The translations under genes were made by a program, and so were the position numbers. From NCBI GenBank assembly GCA_050331715.1, contig JBHJGO010000025.1:1-63064 (forward strand): 63,064 nucleotides of DNA. Direction: 5' to 3'. Numbering within the stretch: the first letter of the stretch is position 1; every line of letters starts with the position of its first letter. The DNA comes from JBHJGO01 sp050331715 (lineage in GTDB: Bacteria > Cyanobacteriota > Cyanobacteriia > Cyanobacteriales > Microcoleaceae). Positions 43,698 through 52,352 of the stretch are shown in pieces. Below the pieces are notes generated by a model. It was not told the origin of the DNA and did not search any database. It saw only the letters and a program-made list of their open reading frames with translations.

Positions 43698-44243
43698 ATG
43701 CCATCCTCGAAATCCAGGGCCATCCTCTTAGTTGATGGTTACAACATTATTGGGGCTTGGCCCCAGCTTAGCCAGAAGAGAGACTATGAAAGTCTAGAGG
43801 ATGCTCGGCGTGGGTTGACGGAAGCCTTGGTAAACTACAGTGCCTACGAAAATCTAAGTACCCAGATTGTATTCGATGCTTACAGTCAGAATTCTCCCAG
43901 TAGTGAAGAGGTTGTCACTCCCCACGTTTCAGTCTGTTACACAGGCTTCGGTCAGACAGCGGACACCTACATCGAAAAGTTGTGTGCTTCCCTGAGTCAT
44001 GATTTACGCCGGGCTCGGCGACACTTGATTGTTGCAACCTCGGATCGAGCGCAGCAATTGACCGTAGATGGCTATGGAGCAAAGTGGCGTTCTGCGCAGG
44101 AACTAGCCCACGACGTGGAGGCAGTTGCCCGTCGCTATCAGAAGTGTCATAAGTCTCGCAAGCAATCTGGAGGTCGATATCTGATGAACTCTCTGGATCC
44201 CAAATCTCAGGAGATTCTGTCACAGCTTCGCATGGGTTTGTAG
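43698..44243 (+). CDS. YacP-like NYN-domain nuclease
   Basis: A 181-residue protein of the NYN/YacP (Rae1-like) family. The PIN-like fold is shown by LLVDGYNIIGAWP (first Asp), TADTYIEKL and IVATSDRAQQ (third Asp). Relatives cut RNA in stalled ribosomes. It is 20 bp before the N-formylglutamate amidohydrolase gene. Confidence 0.88.
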   Translation: MPSSKSRAILLVDGYNIIGAWPQLSQKRDYESLEDARRGLTEALVNYSAYENLSTQIVFDAYSQNSPSSEEVVTPHVSVCYTGFGQTADTYIEKLCASLSHDLRRARRHLIVATSDRAQQLTVDGYGAKWRSAQELAHDVEAVARRYQKCHKSRKQSGGRYLMNSLDPKSQEILSQLRMGL

Positions 44244-44262
44244 CATTCGGTTTGTAGTAATA

Positions 44263-45084
44263 TTGTCCTTCTCTCTCGCTTCACCACCTGTTCCGCCGTT
44301 GACCGTTCAACTTCCTCAGTCGGGAATTTGTCCTGTTGTTGCCAGTCTGCCGCACAGTGGCCTATGTGTTCCTGCGGAGATATCGCAAAGTTTAAGCCCG
44401 CCCTACCAAGATCATTTGCCAAATCAAGATTGGCATTTGGATAAACTGTATGACTTTTTGCCTGATCTAGGCGTTACCGTTCTTCAGGCCAACTACAGTC
44501 GCTACGTGGTGGACTTGAATCGGTCGCTTCAGCCGCCAATTTTTGGTAATTTCTGGCGATCGCCCATCCCAGAAAAAACTGCCTTTAACCACCCTCTCTA
44601 CCAAACTCCGCCGACACTTCAGGAACTAGAAGCGCGAATCCAGCAGTACTATCACCCCTATCACCAAAAGCTGCAACAGCTCCTCGATCAGATGATTCAG
44701 CAATTTGGGCAGGTGTATCTCTTTGATCTCCACAGCTTCCTGGGTTTGATCGAGGATGAAGTCTGTCTTGGCAATATGGGAGGTCAGAGTTGTTCGTCTG
44801 AATGGATCAACCAAGTGGAAGCAGCTTTCAAGGCCCAGAATTACCAGGTGGTTCAGAACAAAGTGTTTAGGGGTGGGTACATTACCCGTCACTATGGCCA
44901 ATCTCATCAGGTTGAAGCGTTGCAAGTGGAAATCCGCTATCCAGTTTATTTAGATTCAGCAGAACTGGATCAGGCAGTGGTTCCAAGCTGGCAAGTACCG
45001 GAATTTAGCCAAGCCCAAGCCCGTTTGCGCCAGATTTTCAGCCAAATCATTGCGGATCTTGGAGTTGACTGCTCCCCCACTTGA
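44263..45084 (+). CDS. N-formylglutamate amidohydrolase, 3' end altered by an IS605 insertion
   Basis: A 273-residue amidohydrolase. Motifs PVVASLPHSGLCVP, YSRYVVDLNR and FDLHSFLG place the zinc ligands of the N-formylglutamate deformylase family. The best start is TTG 44263; no ATG is available. Its last codons, CSPT-stop, lie within the right end of the IS element beginning at about 45064. The natural C terminus is probably a few residues different, but the catalytic core is complete. It is 20 bp after the YacP-like gene. Confidence 0.88.
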   Translation: MSFSLASPPVPPLTVQLPQSGICPVVASLPHSGLCVPAEISQSLSPPYQDHLPNQDWHLDKLYDFLPDLGVTVLQANYSRYVVDLNRSLQPPIFGNFWRSPIPEKTAFNHPLYQTPPTLQELEARIQQYYHPYHQKLQQLLDQMIQQFGQVYLFDLHSFLGLIEDEVCLGNMGGQSCSSEWINQVEAAFKAQNYQVVQNKVFRGGYITRHYGQSHQVEALQVEIRYPVYLDSAELDQAVVPSWQVPEFSQAQARLRQIFSQIIADLGVDCSPT

Positions 45085-45250
45085 AAGATGGGGGATTCTT
45101 TAGACCTTTATACTGAGGTTGTGGAACCATGCAGGTGTATTCGTCTTGGCTGAGTCAAAACAGCCCTACTCACTCTAGTTAGGTCTATGCCCAACCTTGT
45201 GGCTACCTTTTGCATGATATTTACAGCACCGTTGGCATCTGAGTTAATGA
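45064..45250 (-). ncRNA. possible omega RNA (reRNA) of TnpB
   Basis: TnpB proteins use an RNA transcribed from the 3' end of tnpB through the element's right end, whose guide is the flanking sequence beyond the tip. Here that would run on the minus strand over the end of tnpB and the hairpin at 45073-45095; the guide would be copied from the amidohydrolase gene just left of 45064. Position is inferred from the architecture, not from a recognised structure. Confidence 0.3.
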
Positions 45251-46370
45251 GCCAACCGCTAGCGGTTTTATAGAGTCCTCGCTTAACTCTTCTGCCCGAT
45301 GGCGTCCACCCTTCCGGCTTAGCGCCGAATACAGGTAGCTCATCGCCATCTAGGAAACTGGCTTTAGAAGTGTAGGACTCTTCAGTTTCAACAAATTCAA
45401 TAGCATACTGTTCGCACAGTTGCTTAAATCGTTCCTTCAATTTGGTTGTAGGAATCTGAACAAAATTCTGGGTGTTCGCCTTGCCAAGGTGACACTCCTG
45501 CTTCTGCTGCTGGTTATGCCCCCAAACAACTCTGCCGATACGCTGCTCTAAACAATAGTTCAGTAATAGTCTGGCGGTCTTATTTCTAGAGTCTCGCATC
45601 TGTCGGTTACGTTTCTCTGTGATTGCCGCCAACCGCTTGCTCCAAAAGCCTTGAGGCTGATTAGTCTTTAACCTGGCAACTTCTTTGTTGTAGTAACGGT
45701 TTTGAGACTTCAAAGTTCTGCCGTTGATGATGAAGCTGTCACCTTGATTAGAGACACAGGTCAACCAATTATCCACACCAGCATCAATTCCTAGGCAATT
45801 ATTTAAATCAACATCCGCCTGCATTTCTTCCGTGCTATAGATGAACTCAGCATAGAAACAGCCGTTACGGGGGAGAATACGGAGTTCTTTGATTTTCTTG
45901 AACTCAAGATTAGATAGCATCTGGAGATAGAAGTACTGCACCCCAAAACACGCTTTAACTTTCTTGCCCAGAGGAATCCTAATTCCCTGCACCGTCAATT
46001 TCAGCGCTTGCTGAGGGTAGCTAACAACCTCTAACCCTCCTTTCGGCCTGTACTTAGGCAGCTGAGGCGGCTTATCGATTTTGCCTTTCTTGAACGCTTT
46101 GAGCAATCCAACGAATGAGCGAAACGATTCAGCCACGCTAATTAAGGCTTGTTGTGCAGCCTGAGAATGCATGAACTGATAGTGGCTATTCTTAGAACGC
46201 TTCATCTCATAATTCAATTCAAACTTGCTAATGAACTTTTGAGTCTTGAAATACAACTGTCTAGCGTAGTAAATACCACAGTTGGTCAATTTGTTGGACT
46301 CAGAGCAGATGAACTCTAGAACAGGCAACACATCTGGCTGATTGATTAAATTTTGCTGACAACCTCTCAT
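45108..46370 (-). CDS. tnpB: IS605-type TnpB RNA-guided nuclease
   Basis: About 420 residues from ATG 46370 (an upstream Met at 46406 adds 12 non-conserved residues). The RuvC catalytic triad is present, counted from 46406: D208 in GIDAGVDN, E343 in ETEESYTSK, D390 in NSDANGA. The usual CxxC...CxxC zinc finger between the last two motifs is missing and replaced by a loop (FLDGDELPVFGAKPEGW), as in a sub-branch of TnpB. Role: an RNA-guided DNA nuclease that helps keep the element at the donor site. Confidence 0.9.
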   Translation of the reverse strand: MRGCQQNLINQPDVLPVLEFICSESNKLTNCGIYYARQLYFKTQKFISKFELNYEMKRSKNSHYQFMHSQAAQQALISVAESFRSFVGLLKAFKKGKIDKPPQLPKYRPKGGLEVVSYPQQALKLTVQGIRIPLGKKVKACFGVQYFYLQMLSNLEFKKIKELRILPRNGCFYAEFIYSTEEMQADVDLNNCLGIDAGVDNWLTCVSNQGDSFIINGRTLKSQNRYYNKEVARLKTNQPQGFWSKRLAAITEKRNRQMRDSRNKTARLLLNYCLEQRIGRVVWGHNQQQKQECHLGKANTQNFVQIPTTKLKERFKQLCEQYAIEFVETEESYTSKASFLDGDELPVFGAKPEGWTPSGRRVKRGLYKTASGWLINSDANGAVNIMQKVATRLGIDLTRVSRAVLTQPRRIHLHGSTTSV

Positions 46371-46423
46371 TTGTGTTGATAGAATATCTGTATCTACAAT
46401 TAGCATAGCAGATTAATCAGTCC

Positions 46424-46828
46424 ATGGGGCAACAATATCGACACGATAGGCATTCAGTCAGCCTCGTAAACTATCACATTGTTTGGATTACGAAGCGCCG
46501 CAAGAAAGTTCTGACCGAAGAAATAGAGAAACGACTCAGGGGAATCATCTGGGAGGTGTTACAAGAATTAGACTGTAAACTCATCAGTCTGGAAATACAG
46601 CCTGACCATGTTCACTTATTTGTTAATGCTTATCCCTCTCTATCTGCAAAGGATTTGGTGCACCGGGTAAAAGGACGCTCTTCTAGATTGCTTCGACAGG
46701 AGTTTCCAGTCTTGCTCAGGTTGCCATCACTTTGGACTCGGAGTTATTTTGTCAGTACAGCAGGTAACGTTAGTTCTGAAACTGTGCGGAAATACATTGA
46801 ATTGCAAAAGGAACACCATGGGGCTTAA
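46424..46828 (+). CDS. tnpA: IS200/IS605 TnpA transposase (Y1 HUH)
   Basis: A 134-residue Y1 transposase. The HUH motif is H-V-H in PDHVHLFVN, and the catalytic Tyr is in TVRKYIELQK near the C terminus. It cuts and rejoins single-stranded element ends via the hairpins. It is complete and probably active. It is divergent from tnpB with only about 50 bp between the two starts; its stop codon is inside a left-end hairpin. Confidence 0.93.
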   Translation: MGQQYRHDRHSVSLVNYHIVWITKRRKKVLTEEIEKRLRGIIWEVLQELDCKLISLEIQPDHVHLFVNAYPSLSAKDLVHRVKGRSSRLLRQEFPVLLRLPSLWTRSYFVSTAGNVSSETVRKYIELQKEHHGA

Positions 46829-46918
46829 CAGCCCCTTCACGCTCGCTACATCCCCCGCATGAATGCCAGGGGGTTTGGCTCGCTAGTTAGTTCTATAATT
46901 CTCAAAAACAAATTCGAG

Positions 46919-46963
46919 GTTGAAGAATTCCAGATTAAAGAATTCTAGATTAAAGAATTCTAG
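46919..46963. repeat. 15-bp tandem repeat
   Basis: Three copies of ATTAAAGAATTCTAG-type sequence (the first reads GTTGAAGAATTCCAG), about 30 bp outside the left end of the IS605 element. The remainder of 46829-47063 has the IS end and nothing else. Confidence 0.8.
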
Positions 46964-47063
46964 CTTGAAAAACAGGCTGCCTGGCCTGAAGCAAGGACTC
47001 AGACAGTGATAGCATATTAAATCAAGTCTTGCTGGTAAACCTTCCGGATCGAGTTGCAACTTT

Positions 47064-48578
47064 ATGCCTCGTACACCCGCTCTCTCCTTTGATCGTGGCA
47101 CACTGATTTTACACCCTCCACCTAGAGGGCGAGCCTGGATTGACTACGCCACCTGGGATGATCGAGTTGAGAAATTTCGGGTTCCTGCCCTCTGCTATGC
47201 GGCCCTGGTGGAATCCTTGCAGACGGATCAGATCAATTTTGTTGATAATGCCCATCAGTTTGAGCGGCTAGAGTTAATTCCCAGCGTCACCATGCAGCCC
47301 TATGTTCATCAAGAGGAAGCGCTGACCGCATGGCAAAATCAGAATCGACGCGGAGTGGTGATCCTACCCACAGGTTCCGGCAAAACCTATGTCGCCCAGT
47401 TAGCGATGCAAGCGGCTTCCTGTAGTACGTTGTTGGTTGTGCCAACTCTCGACTTGATTCTTCATTGGTTTGCCCATTTGAAATCGGCCTTTCCTGAAAT
47501 TGAAGTGGGCTTATTGGGGGGCGGCTCACGGGACAAGACACCTATTCTGGTGGCCACCTACGACAGCGCGACGATTCAGGCCGAGACCATTGGTAATCGC
47601 TACGCCATGTTGGTTTTCGATGAGTGTCATCATTTGCCGACTGACTTCTATCGAGTGATTGCTGAATATGCGATCGCTCCGTATCGCTTGGGATTAACCG
47701 CTACCCTTGATCGCTCCGATGGCAAACATCAAGACCTCCAAAGTCTAATTGGGCCAACCGTTTATCACCGCACCCCTGAACAACTGTCTGGAACAGCCCT
47801 GGCCAGCCATGAAAAAGTGCAGATTTTGGTCAGCCTCTCGCCCCAAGAACAGGCGCTATATCAAGAAAAAATTGCCACCCGCAATGAATTTCTGCGACAA
47901 AATCGGATTAGTCTCTCAGGACTGGAGGGTTGGCGGAGATTTGTGATGGCCAGTGCGCGATCGCCAGAGGGTAGACGAGCGATGCTGGCCCATCGGCAGG
48001 CAAAGGAAATTGCTCTATGTACGGATGCCAAGTTACGGGTGCTGACGCAACTGCTGGCCCAACACTTTCCTGAAAAGACCCTAATTTTCACAGCGGATAA
48101 CGCGACGGTCTATAAAATTTCCCAGTCCTTTCTGATTCCAGCCCTGACCCATCAAACGCCTGTGAAGGAACGGCATAAAATTCTCAGTTATTTTCGGGAG
48201 GGACAGTATCAGGTGATTGTGGCTTCCCATGTTCTGAATGAAGGAGTTGATGTTCCTGATGCACGAATTGCAATCATTCTGTCTGGAACGGGTTCAGAGC
48301 GGGAGTATATTCAGCGACTCGGTCGGGTGCTGCGGAAGGGCAAGACATTGGATAAACAGGCAATTTTATACGAGGTGGTTACGGAGGCGACCAGCGAGGA
48401 ACGCACCTCCCAACGCCGTCGCGGAGAAATCAAACCCTTTAAATCCAAACGAAAACAGGCAACTCAACACCAGCAGCTTGACTTGCTCAATCCCAGAACG
48501 ACCGAATCAGAGCCAGCAAAACGAGCGGCAGAGCCTTCTCCCAAGTGGCAAACGGAAGATCCGGACATTGAGTTTTAG
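47064..48578 (+). CDS. XPB/RAD25-like superfamily 2 helicase
   Basis: A 504-residue SF2 helicase. An N-terminal domain of about 75 residues precedes motif I LPTGSGKTY (about residues 100-108), motif II DECHH, motif III LTATLDRSDG, and motif VI QRLGRVLRKG. The layout resembles bacterial XPB-type helicases, which open DNA in repair. The C terminus is basic and Gln-rich. It is convergent with the COG3146 gene (11-bp gap). Confidence 0.88.
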   Translation: MPRTPALSFDRGTLILHPPPRGRAWIDYATWDDRVEKFRVPALCYAALVESLQTDQINFVDNAHQFERLELIPSVTMQPYVHQEEALTAWQNQNRRGVVILPTGSGKTYVAQLAMQAASCSTLLVVPTLDLILHWFAHLKSAFPEIEVGLLGGGSRDKTPILVATYDSATIQAETIGNRYAMLVFDECHHLPTDFYRVIAEYAIAPYRLGLTATLDRSDGKHQDLQSLIGPTVYHRTPEQLSGTALASHEKVQILVSLSPQEQALYQEKIATRNEFLRQNRISLSGLEGWRRFVMASARSPEGRRAMLAHRQAKEIALCTDAKLRVLTQLLAQHFPEKTLIFTADNATVYKISQSFLIPALTHQTPVKERHKILSYFREGQYQVIVASHVLNEGVDVPDARIAIILSGTGSEREYIQRLGRVLRKGKTLDKQAILYEVVTEATSEERTSQRRRGEIKPFKSKRKQATQHQQLDLLNPRTTESEPAKRAAEPSPKWQTEDPDIEF

Positions 48579-48589
48579 ATTCTCTTACT

Positions 48590-49840
48590 TTAGTCAGAGG
48601 TTTTGGTCGGTTGTGGAGTTGAATCTCCCCCAGCGGCTTCAACTTGACGAAACGGTAAATCCTGATTGATCCCGTCAATTTCCTGCTGTTCCATGTTGTT
48701 GATTTTGTCGATATAGCCTCGCAGAATTTGTGACAATCGACTGTCGTAGAACTTGTGCAAACTATAGTTGGGCAGGGCTGGAAATCCCCGGCGTTTCTTG
48801 TGTCGTCCCCCTGCACCGGGATCAAAGGATTGAACCCCCTGCTGAATCGCCCATTCAATCGGACTGTAATAGCAGGCATTGAAATGCAAACAATCAATTT
48901 CTATCGAACTGCCCCAATAGCGTCCGTAGAGACGTTCCCCCTTATTCAAACAAAAGGACATCCCTACAGGTTGGCGATCATCCTGCTGATTGTAGGCGGC
49001 AACGAATAGCACCCGATGGCGGTAGTTATGGTGCAATTCCTTGAAAAATTTCCGAGTTAAATACTTACTGCCCCACCAACCAAACTTATCGCAAGTGTCG
49101 GCGTAGAAGTCGTACATCAGCGAGAACATAGATTCAGGAATTTCATCGCCAGTTAATGTCTTGATATCCAACCCCGCTTTAGTCACCGCTTTGCGTTCGC
49201 GCTTGATTTTGCGGCGTTGATTGGCATTGAACACTTGCAAATATTCATCAAAGGATTGAAAGCCCTGGTTCTGCCAAACGTAGCTATGGTGCAGCCAGGT
49301 CGAGAATCCGTGCTGTTCCATGAGCTGCTTCCACTCCGGATCAACGTAGAGAAAGTTACAACCGGAAACATTGTTTTTTAAACAGAACCGATCAATCTCA
49401 TGCACCATCAGGGCAGTTAATTCTTCCTCATCCTCTTCCGGAACAATCAAAAATCGATACCCCTCCGCTGGTGTAAAGGGGGACATTCCCAAAAGTTTTG
49501 GATAATAATCTACCCCAAGCTGATAGGCCAAATCGGCCCATTGATGGTCAAATACAAATTCACCTCGACTATGGACCTTGAGATAGAACGGGGCAACGGC
49601 GACCAATTGGTTCTCCCGTCGCACAATTAAATGGTTCGGCAACCATCCAGCTCGTCCGGTCGCACTGCCGGAGGCTTCCAAATTATGCAACCAATCCCAC
49701 TCGAAGAAGGGGGTTGATAGGGGGTGGGCCAGGGCATCCCATTCACTCTGGGGATCTTCGGCAACGTGGTTGATCCAGGCAATCGAATAGGGCGACTTGG
49801 ACAGCTTCGACATAAATCTCATCAATTTACTGAGGCGCAT
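48590..49840 (-). CDS. COG3146-type GNAT-fold acyltransferase
   Basis: About 416 residues, of the COG3146 (peptidoglycan-type predicted acyltransferase, two GNAT folds) family. Recognisable segments: PFFEWDWLHNLEASGSA, GEFVFDHQWADLAYQLG, VPEEDEEELTALM, RYWGSSIEIDCLHFNACYYSPIEWAI and FDPGAGGRHKKRRGF. The substrate is unknown; related proteins are thought to attach amino acids or acyl groups. ATG 49840 is the likely start (GGAG just upstream is short); TTG 49867 overlaps the trpF stop. It follows trpF directly. Confidence 0.85.
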   Translation of the reverse strand: MRLSKLMRFMSKLSKSPYSIAWINHVAEDPQSEWDALAHPLSTPFFEWDWLHNLEASGSATGRAGWLPNHLIVRRENQLVAVAPFYLKVHSRGEFVFDHQWADLAYQLGVDYYPKLLGMSPFTPAEGYRFLIVPEEDEEELTALMVHEIDRFCLKNNVSGCNFLYVDPEWKQLMEQHGFSTWLHHSYVWQNQGFQSFDEYLQVFNANQRRKIKRERKAVTKAGLDIKTLTGDEIPESMFSLMYDFYADTCDKFGWWGSKYLTRKFFKELHHNYRHRVLFVAAYNQQDDRQPVGMSFCLNKGERLYGRYWGSSIEIDCLHFNACYYSPIEWAIQQGVQSFDPGAGGRHKKRRGFPALPNYSLHKFYDSRLSQILRGYIDKINNMEQQEIDGINQDLPFRQVEAAGGDSTPQPTKTSD

Positions 49841-49863
49841 CTCCACTCTATAGGTTAATTCAA

Positions 49864-50508
49864 TCAACCCAAATTTGCAGAGGTCGTCCGGATCGCCATG
49901 AATAATTGCTGTACCTTTGCCAAGTCCTTATCTCCAGGAGAATGTTCTACGCCACTGGAGAGGTCGATGCCATCGGGTCGGAGTAACCGAAGCGCTTCTG
50001 ACACATTATCAGGGGTTAATCCTCCCGCTAGAAACCAGGGACAGCCCGGATTAAAAGCTTGCAACTGTTGCCAATTCAGGGTTTTTCCTGTTCCACCCAA
50101 CTGTTGAGGATGGTAAGCGTCCAGCAGCAGAGTATCAACGTGACTTGCATAACTGAGGCTTTGTTCCAATGCTTCCGGCGTTTTGACACGAATGGCTTTG
50201 ATCAACTCAGTGTGAGGGAGGGCCTGGCGGAGTTGGTTACAATCTGCCAAGGACTCTTGGCCATGGAGTTGAACTCCGGTTAATCGTCCGAGCTGAACGG
50301 TATAGGCGATCTGGTCTAGAGGCGCATTGACAAAAACCCCCACTCGTTCAACGGTTTCTGGCAAAACAGAGGGCAGGGCTTGGATTTGTTCCGGCGTTAC
50401 GTAGCGAGGGGAAGCTTCGACACAGATGAATCCCAGGGTTGTTGCGCCGAATTCAGCAATGGCTTGGCCCTGTTCCGGTCTTGTAATGCCGCAGATTTTA
50501 ATTCGCAT
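49864..50508 (-). CDS. trpF: phosphoribosylanthranilate isomerase
   Basis: A 214-residue TIM-barrel enzyme, third step of Trp synthesis. The catalytic Cys is in MRIKICGITRPEQ, the Asp in the barrel in LLLDAY, and phosphate-binding residues in PWFLAGGLTPDNVSEAL and GIDLSSGVEHSPGDKD. Length is usual. purN lies 28 bp upstream on the same strand, so both may share a transcript. Confidence 0.96.
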   Translation of the reverse strand: MRIKICGITRPEQGQAIAEFGATTLGFICVEASPRYVTPEQIQALPSVLPETVERVGVFVNAPLDQIAYTVQLGRLTGVQLHGQESLADCNQLRQALPHTELIKAIRVKTPEALEQSLSYASHVDTLLLDAYHPQQLGGTGKTLNWQQLQAFNPGCPWFLAGGLTPDNVSEALRLLRPDGIDLSSGVEHSPGDKDLAKVQQLFMAIRTTSANLG

Positions 50509-50536
50509 AAATTCCTATCAAAGTTCAGTTGAGATC

Positions 50537-51199
50537 CTACGAATTCTCACAGTCAGGCTTCCTGGCAACTTGAGCAATGGCCCCGACAATAATTCGATGT
50601 TCTTCAACTTGAATGCGGGCGTGTAGGGTTTCAAGCGTGTCGTCCGGTAAAACGGGCACTGCTGCTTGCATCAAAATGGGGCCGCTGTCTACCGCCAACT
50701 CAACCAGGTGAGCAGTGCAGCCTGTAATTTTCACTCCGGCCTTCAGCGCCTGTTCAATGGCTCGAATTCCTGGAAAACTCGGCAACAAACTGGGATGAAT
50801 ATTGATCATCTTGCCAGGAAAGGCATCGATTAGAACCTGGGTGACAATTCGCATCCAACCCGCCATCACCACCCATTCCACCTGGTGTTCTTGCAGCACC
50901 GCAACAATTTCTCGGTCTAAACTTTCTCTGGCTTTGAATTTGCGGTGATCCAGAAGAATTGCTGGAATGTCAAACCTCTTGGCCCGCTCTACAACCCTTG
51001 CCGTGGGGTTGTTATAGATCAGAATCTGGATTCTGGCATTTAGCTTGCCATCTTGAATTGCCTGGGCAATGGCTTCAAAGTTACTGCCGCTCCCAGAAGC
51101 CAGCACCCCAATTGAGAGTGGGGAACCCTCAGAAAATGATGTCTCTGAAAATACTTCTGGAATTGCCGGAGAGATCAAACTTGGCGTTATCGGGTTCAC
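50537..51199 (-). CDS. purN: phosphoribosylglycinamide formyltransferase
   Basis: A 220-residue GAR transformylase (folate-dependent, purine synthesis). The phosphate loop is GVLASGSGSNFEAIAQ, the catalytic region MINIHPSLLPSFPGI with the His, and CTAHLVELAVDSGPI with the Asp. An extra 25-30 residues at the N terminus precede the usual start, as in other cyanobacterial PurN. It is 28 bp before trpF. Confidence 0.96.
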   Translation of the reverse strand: MNPITPSLISPAIPEVFSETSFSEGSPLSIGVLASGSGSNFEAIAQAIQDGKLNARIQILIYNNPTARVVERAKRFDIPAILLDHRKFKARESLDREIVAVLQEHQVEWVVMAGWMRIVTQVLIDAFPGKMINIHPSLLPSFPGIRAIEQALKAGVKITGCTAHLVELAVDSGPILMQAAVPVLPDDTLETLHARIQVEEHRIIVGAIAQVARKPDCENS

Positions 51200-51304
51200 A
51201 ACATTCCACCTTGGGTTGATACCTTAGAATAGGGCTTATATCTTGAGAATAAGGTTTACCTTGGTTTCCAGGCAAGCTCAGAAGATTGAGATTCAACTCT
51301 AGCT

Positions 51305-52198
51305 ATGACCCCTCGCCCCCGACGCTTCCAATGGCTCGACAATGAAGTAATTGCGGCTTGGGTTTTCCTCACCCCTGCACTCGTTCTGCTAGGAATTTTT
51401 GTCCTGTGGCCGATTATTTACCTGGGGTATCTTAGCCTGGTAACTGGAACCTTCACCCGTGCAGGGGTGCATTGGGTTGGCTTCAGGAACTATTGGCGGC
51501 TGTTGGTGAATCCTGATTTCTGGCTGGTGATTGGTAACACCGTTTACTTCACCGTTGCCACCGTGATTCCTAGCATCTTGATTCCGCTCGGACTGGCGGT
51601 TTTACTGAATCAAAATATCATCCTGCGGGGATTTCTCCGAACAGCCTATTTCATTCCATCGATTACTTCTCTGGTTGCGGTAGGTCTGGGATGGCGGTGG
51701 ATGTTTCAAACAGATGGCCCGGTAAATGCGGGGTTGGCGCAGTTGGGGCTGGATGCTATTCCCTGGCTAGGGAGTACGGTTTGGGCCATGCCGATCTTGA
51801 TCTTGCTGAGTATTTGGAAGCAAATTGGCTTTAATATGGTGGTTTTTCTGGCGGGATTACAGGCCATTCCCCTGAATCGCTACGAAGCAGCGGAACTGGA
51901 TGGCGCGAACTTTTGGCAGAAATTTCGTCATATTACCCTGCCGGGTCTCAGGCCAACCATGGTGTTCGTCACGATTACCACGATTATTTTTACGCTACGT
52001 AGTTTTGAACAGGTGTACGTAATGACCGGAGGCGGGCCGCTGGGGTCTACGAATCTGTTGGTTTACTACATTTATGAACAGGCATTTGCTCAGTTTGATT
52101 TGAGCTATGCGGCAGCAGCAACAACCGTATTGCTATTCATTGCCCTGGTATTGGTCTACGTTCAACTCCAAAATTTGGACGCCAAGAATTCATCGTGA
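51305..52198 (+). CDS. sugar-type ABC transporter permease (MalF/UgpA-like)
   Basis: A 297-residue inner-membrane permease with six membrane segments. The EAA loop (EAAELDGANFWQKFRHITLPGLRPT, about residues 195-220) contacts the ATPase. It belongs to the MalF/UgpA group for sugars or glycerol-phosphate. No binding protein, second permease or ATPase is next to it. A MITE-like element begins one base after the stop codon. Confidence 0.92.
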   Translation: MTPRPRRFQWLDNEVIAAWVFLTPALVLLGIFVLWPIIYLGYLSLVTGTFTRAGVHWVGFRNYWRLLVNPDFWLVIGNTVYFTVATVIPSILIPLGLAVLLNQNIILRGFLRTAYFIPSITSLVAVGLGWRWMFQTDGPVNAGLAQLGLDAIPWLGSTVWAMPILILLSIWKQIGFNMVVFLAGLQAIPLNRYEAAELDGANFWQKFRHITLPGLRPTMVFVTITTIIFTLRSFEQVYVMTGGGPLGSTNLLVYYIYEQAFAQFDLSYAAAATTVLLFIALVLVYVQLQNLDAKNSS

Positions 52199-52311
52199 TA
52201 TGGCACTCACAAATGATTTGTGAAAAGGGAGAGAAGGGGGCTTTGCCCCCTTCTTGGAAAGTCCCCAAACCCCTCCATAGTGCTTTTCATGATAGATTCA
52301 GGATTGCGATA
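52199..52311. mobile_element. MITE-like element, copy 2
   Basis: A 113-bp element with ends TATGGCACTC and GGATTGCGATA and the same internal TCACAAATGATTTGTGA palindrome as copy 1 at 17487, plus GGGGGC-TTT-GCCCCC. It begins at the permease stop codon and ends about 40 bp before the next gene. No open frame inside; the -10-like TATAAT of copy 1 is not conserved here. Confidence 0.7.
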
Positions 52312-52352
52312 TTGCTGTTATCTTAGTTCTAAGCAACTCCCTGATACGTCCA

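Larger units (their letters stand above)
45064..46885. mobile_element. IS200/IS605 family element with divergent tnpA and tnpB
   Basis: The element holds a minus-strand tnpB (45108-46370) and a plus-strand tnpA (46424-46828), and ends in subterminal hairpins instead of inverted repeats, as is normal for HUH elements. The right-end hairpin is TCCCCCA...TGGGGGA (45073-45095); the left end has GGGGCT-TAAC-AGCCCC (46820-46835) and CCCCCGCAT-GA-ATGC-CA-GGGGG (46852-46873). Tips are estimated: about 45064 (GTTGAC flank) and 46885. It sits in the 3' end of the N-formylglutamate amidohydrolase gene. Confidence 0.85.

Noticed and set aside
46883..47101. Frame with LEFFNLEFFNLEFF repeats
   Set aside because: It is the translation of the 15-bp tandem repeat and has no other support.
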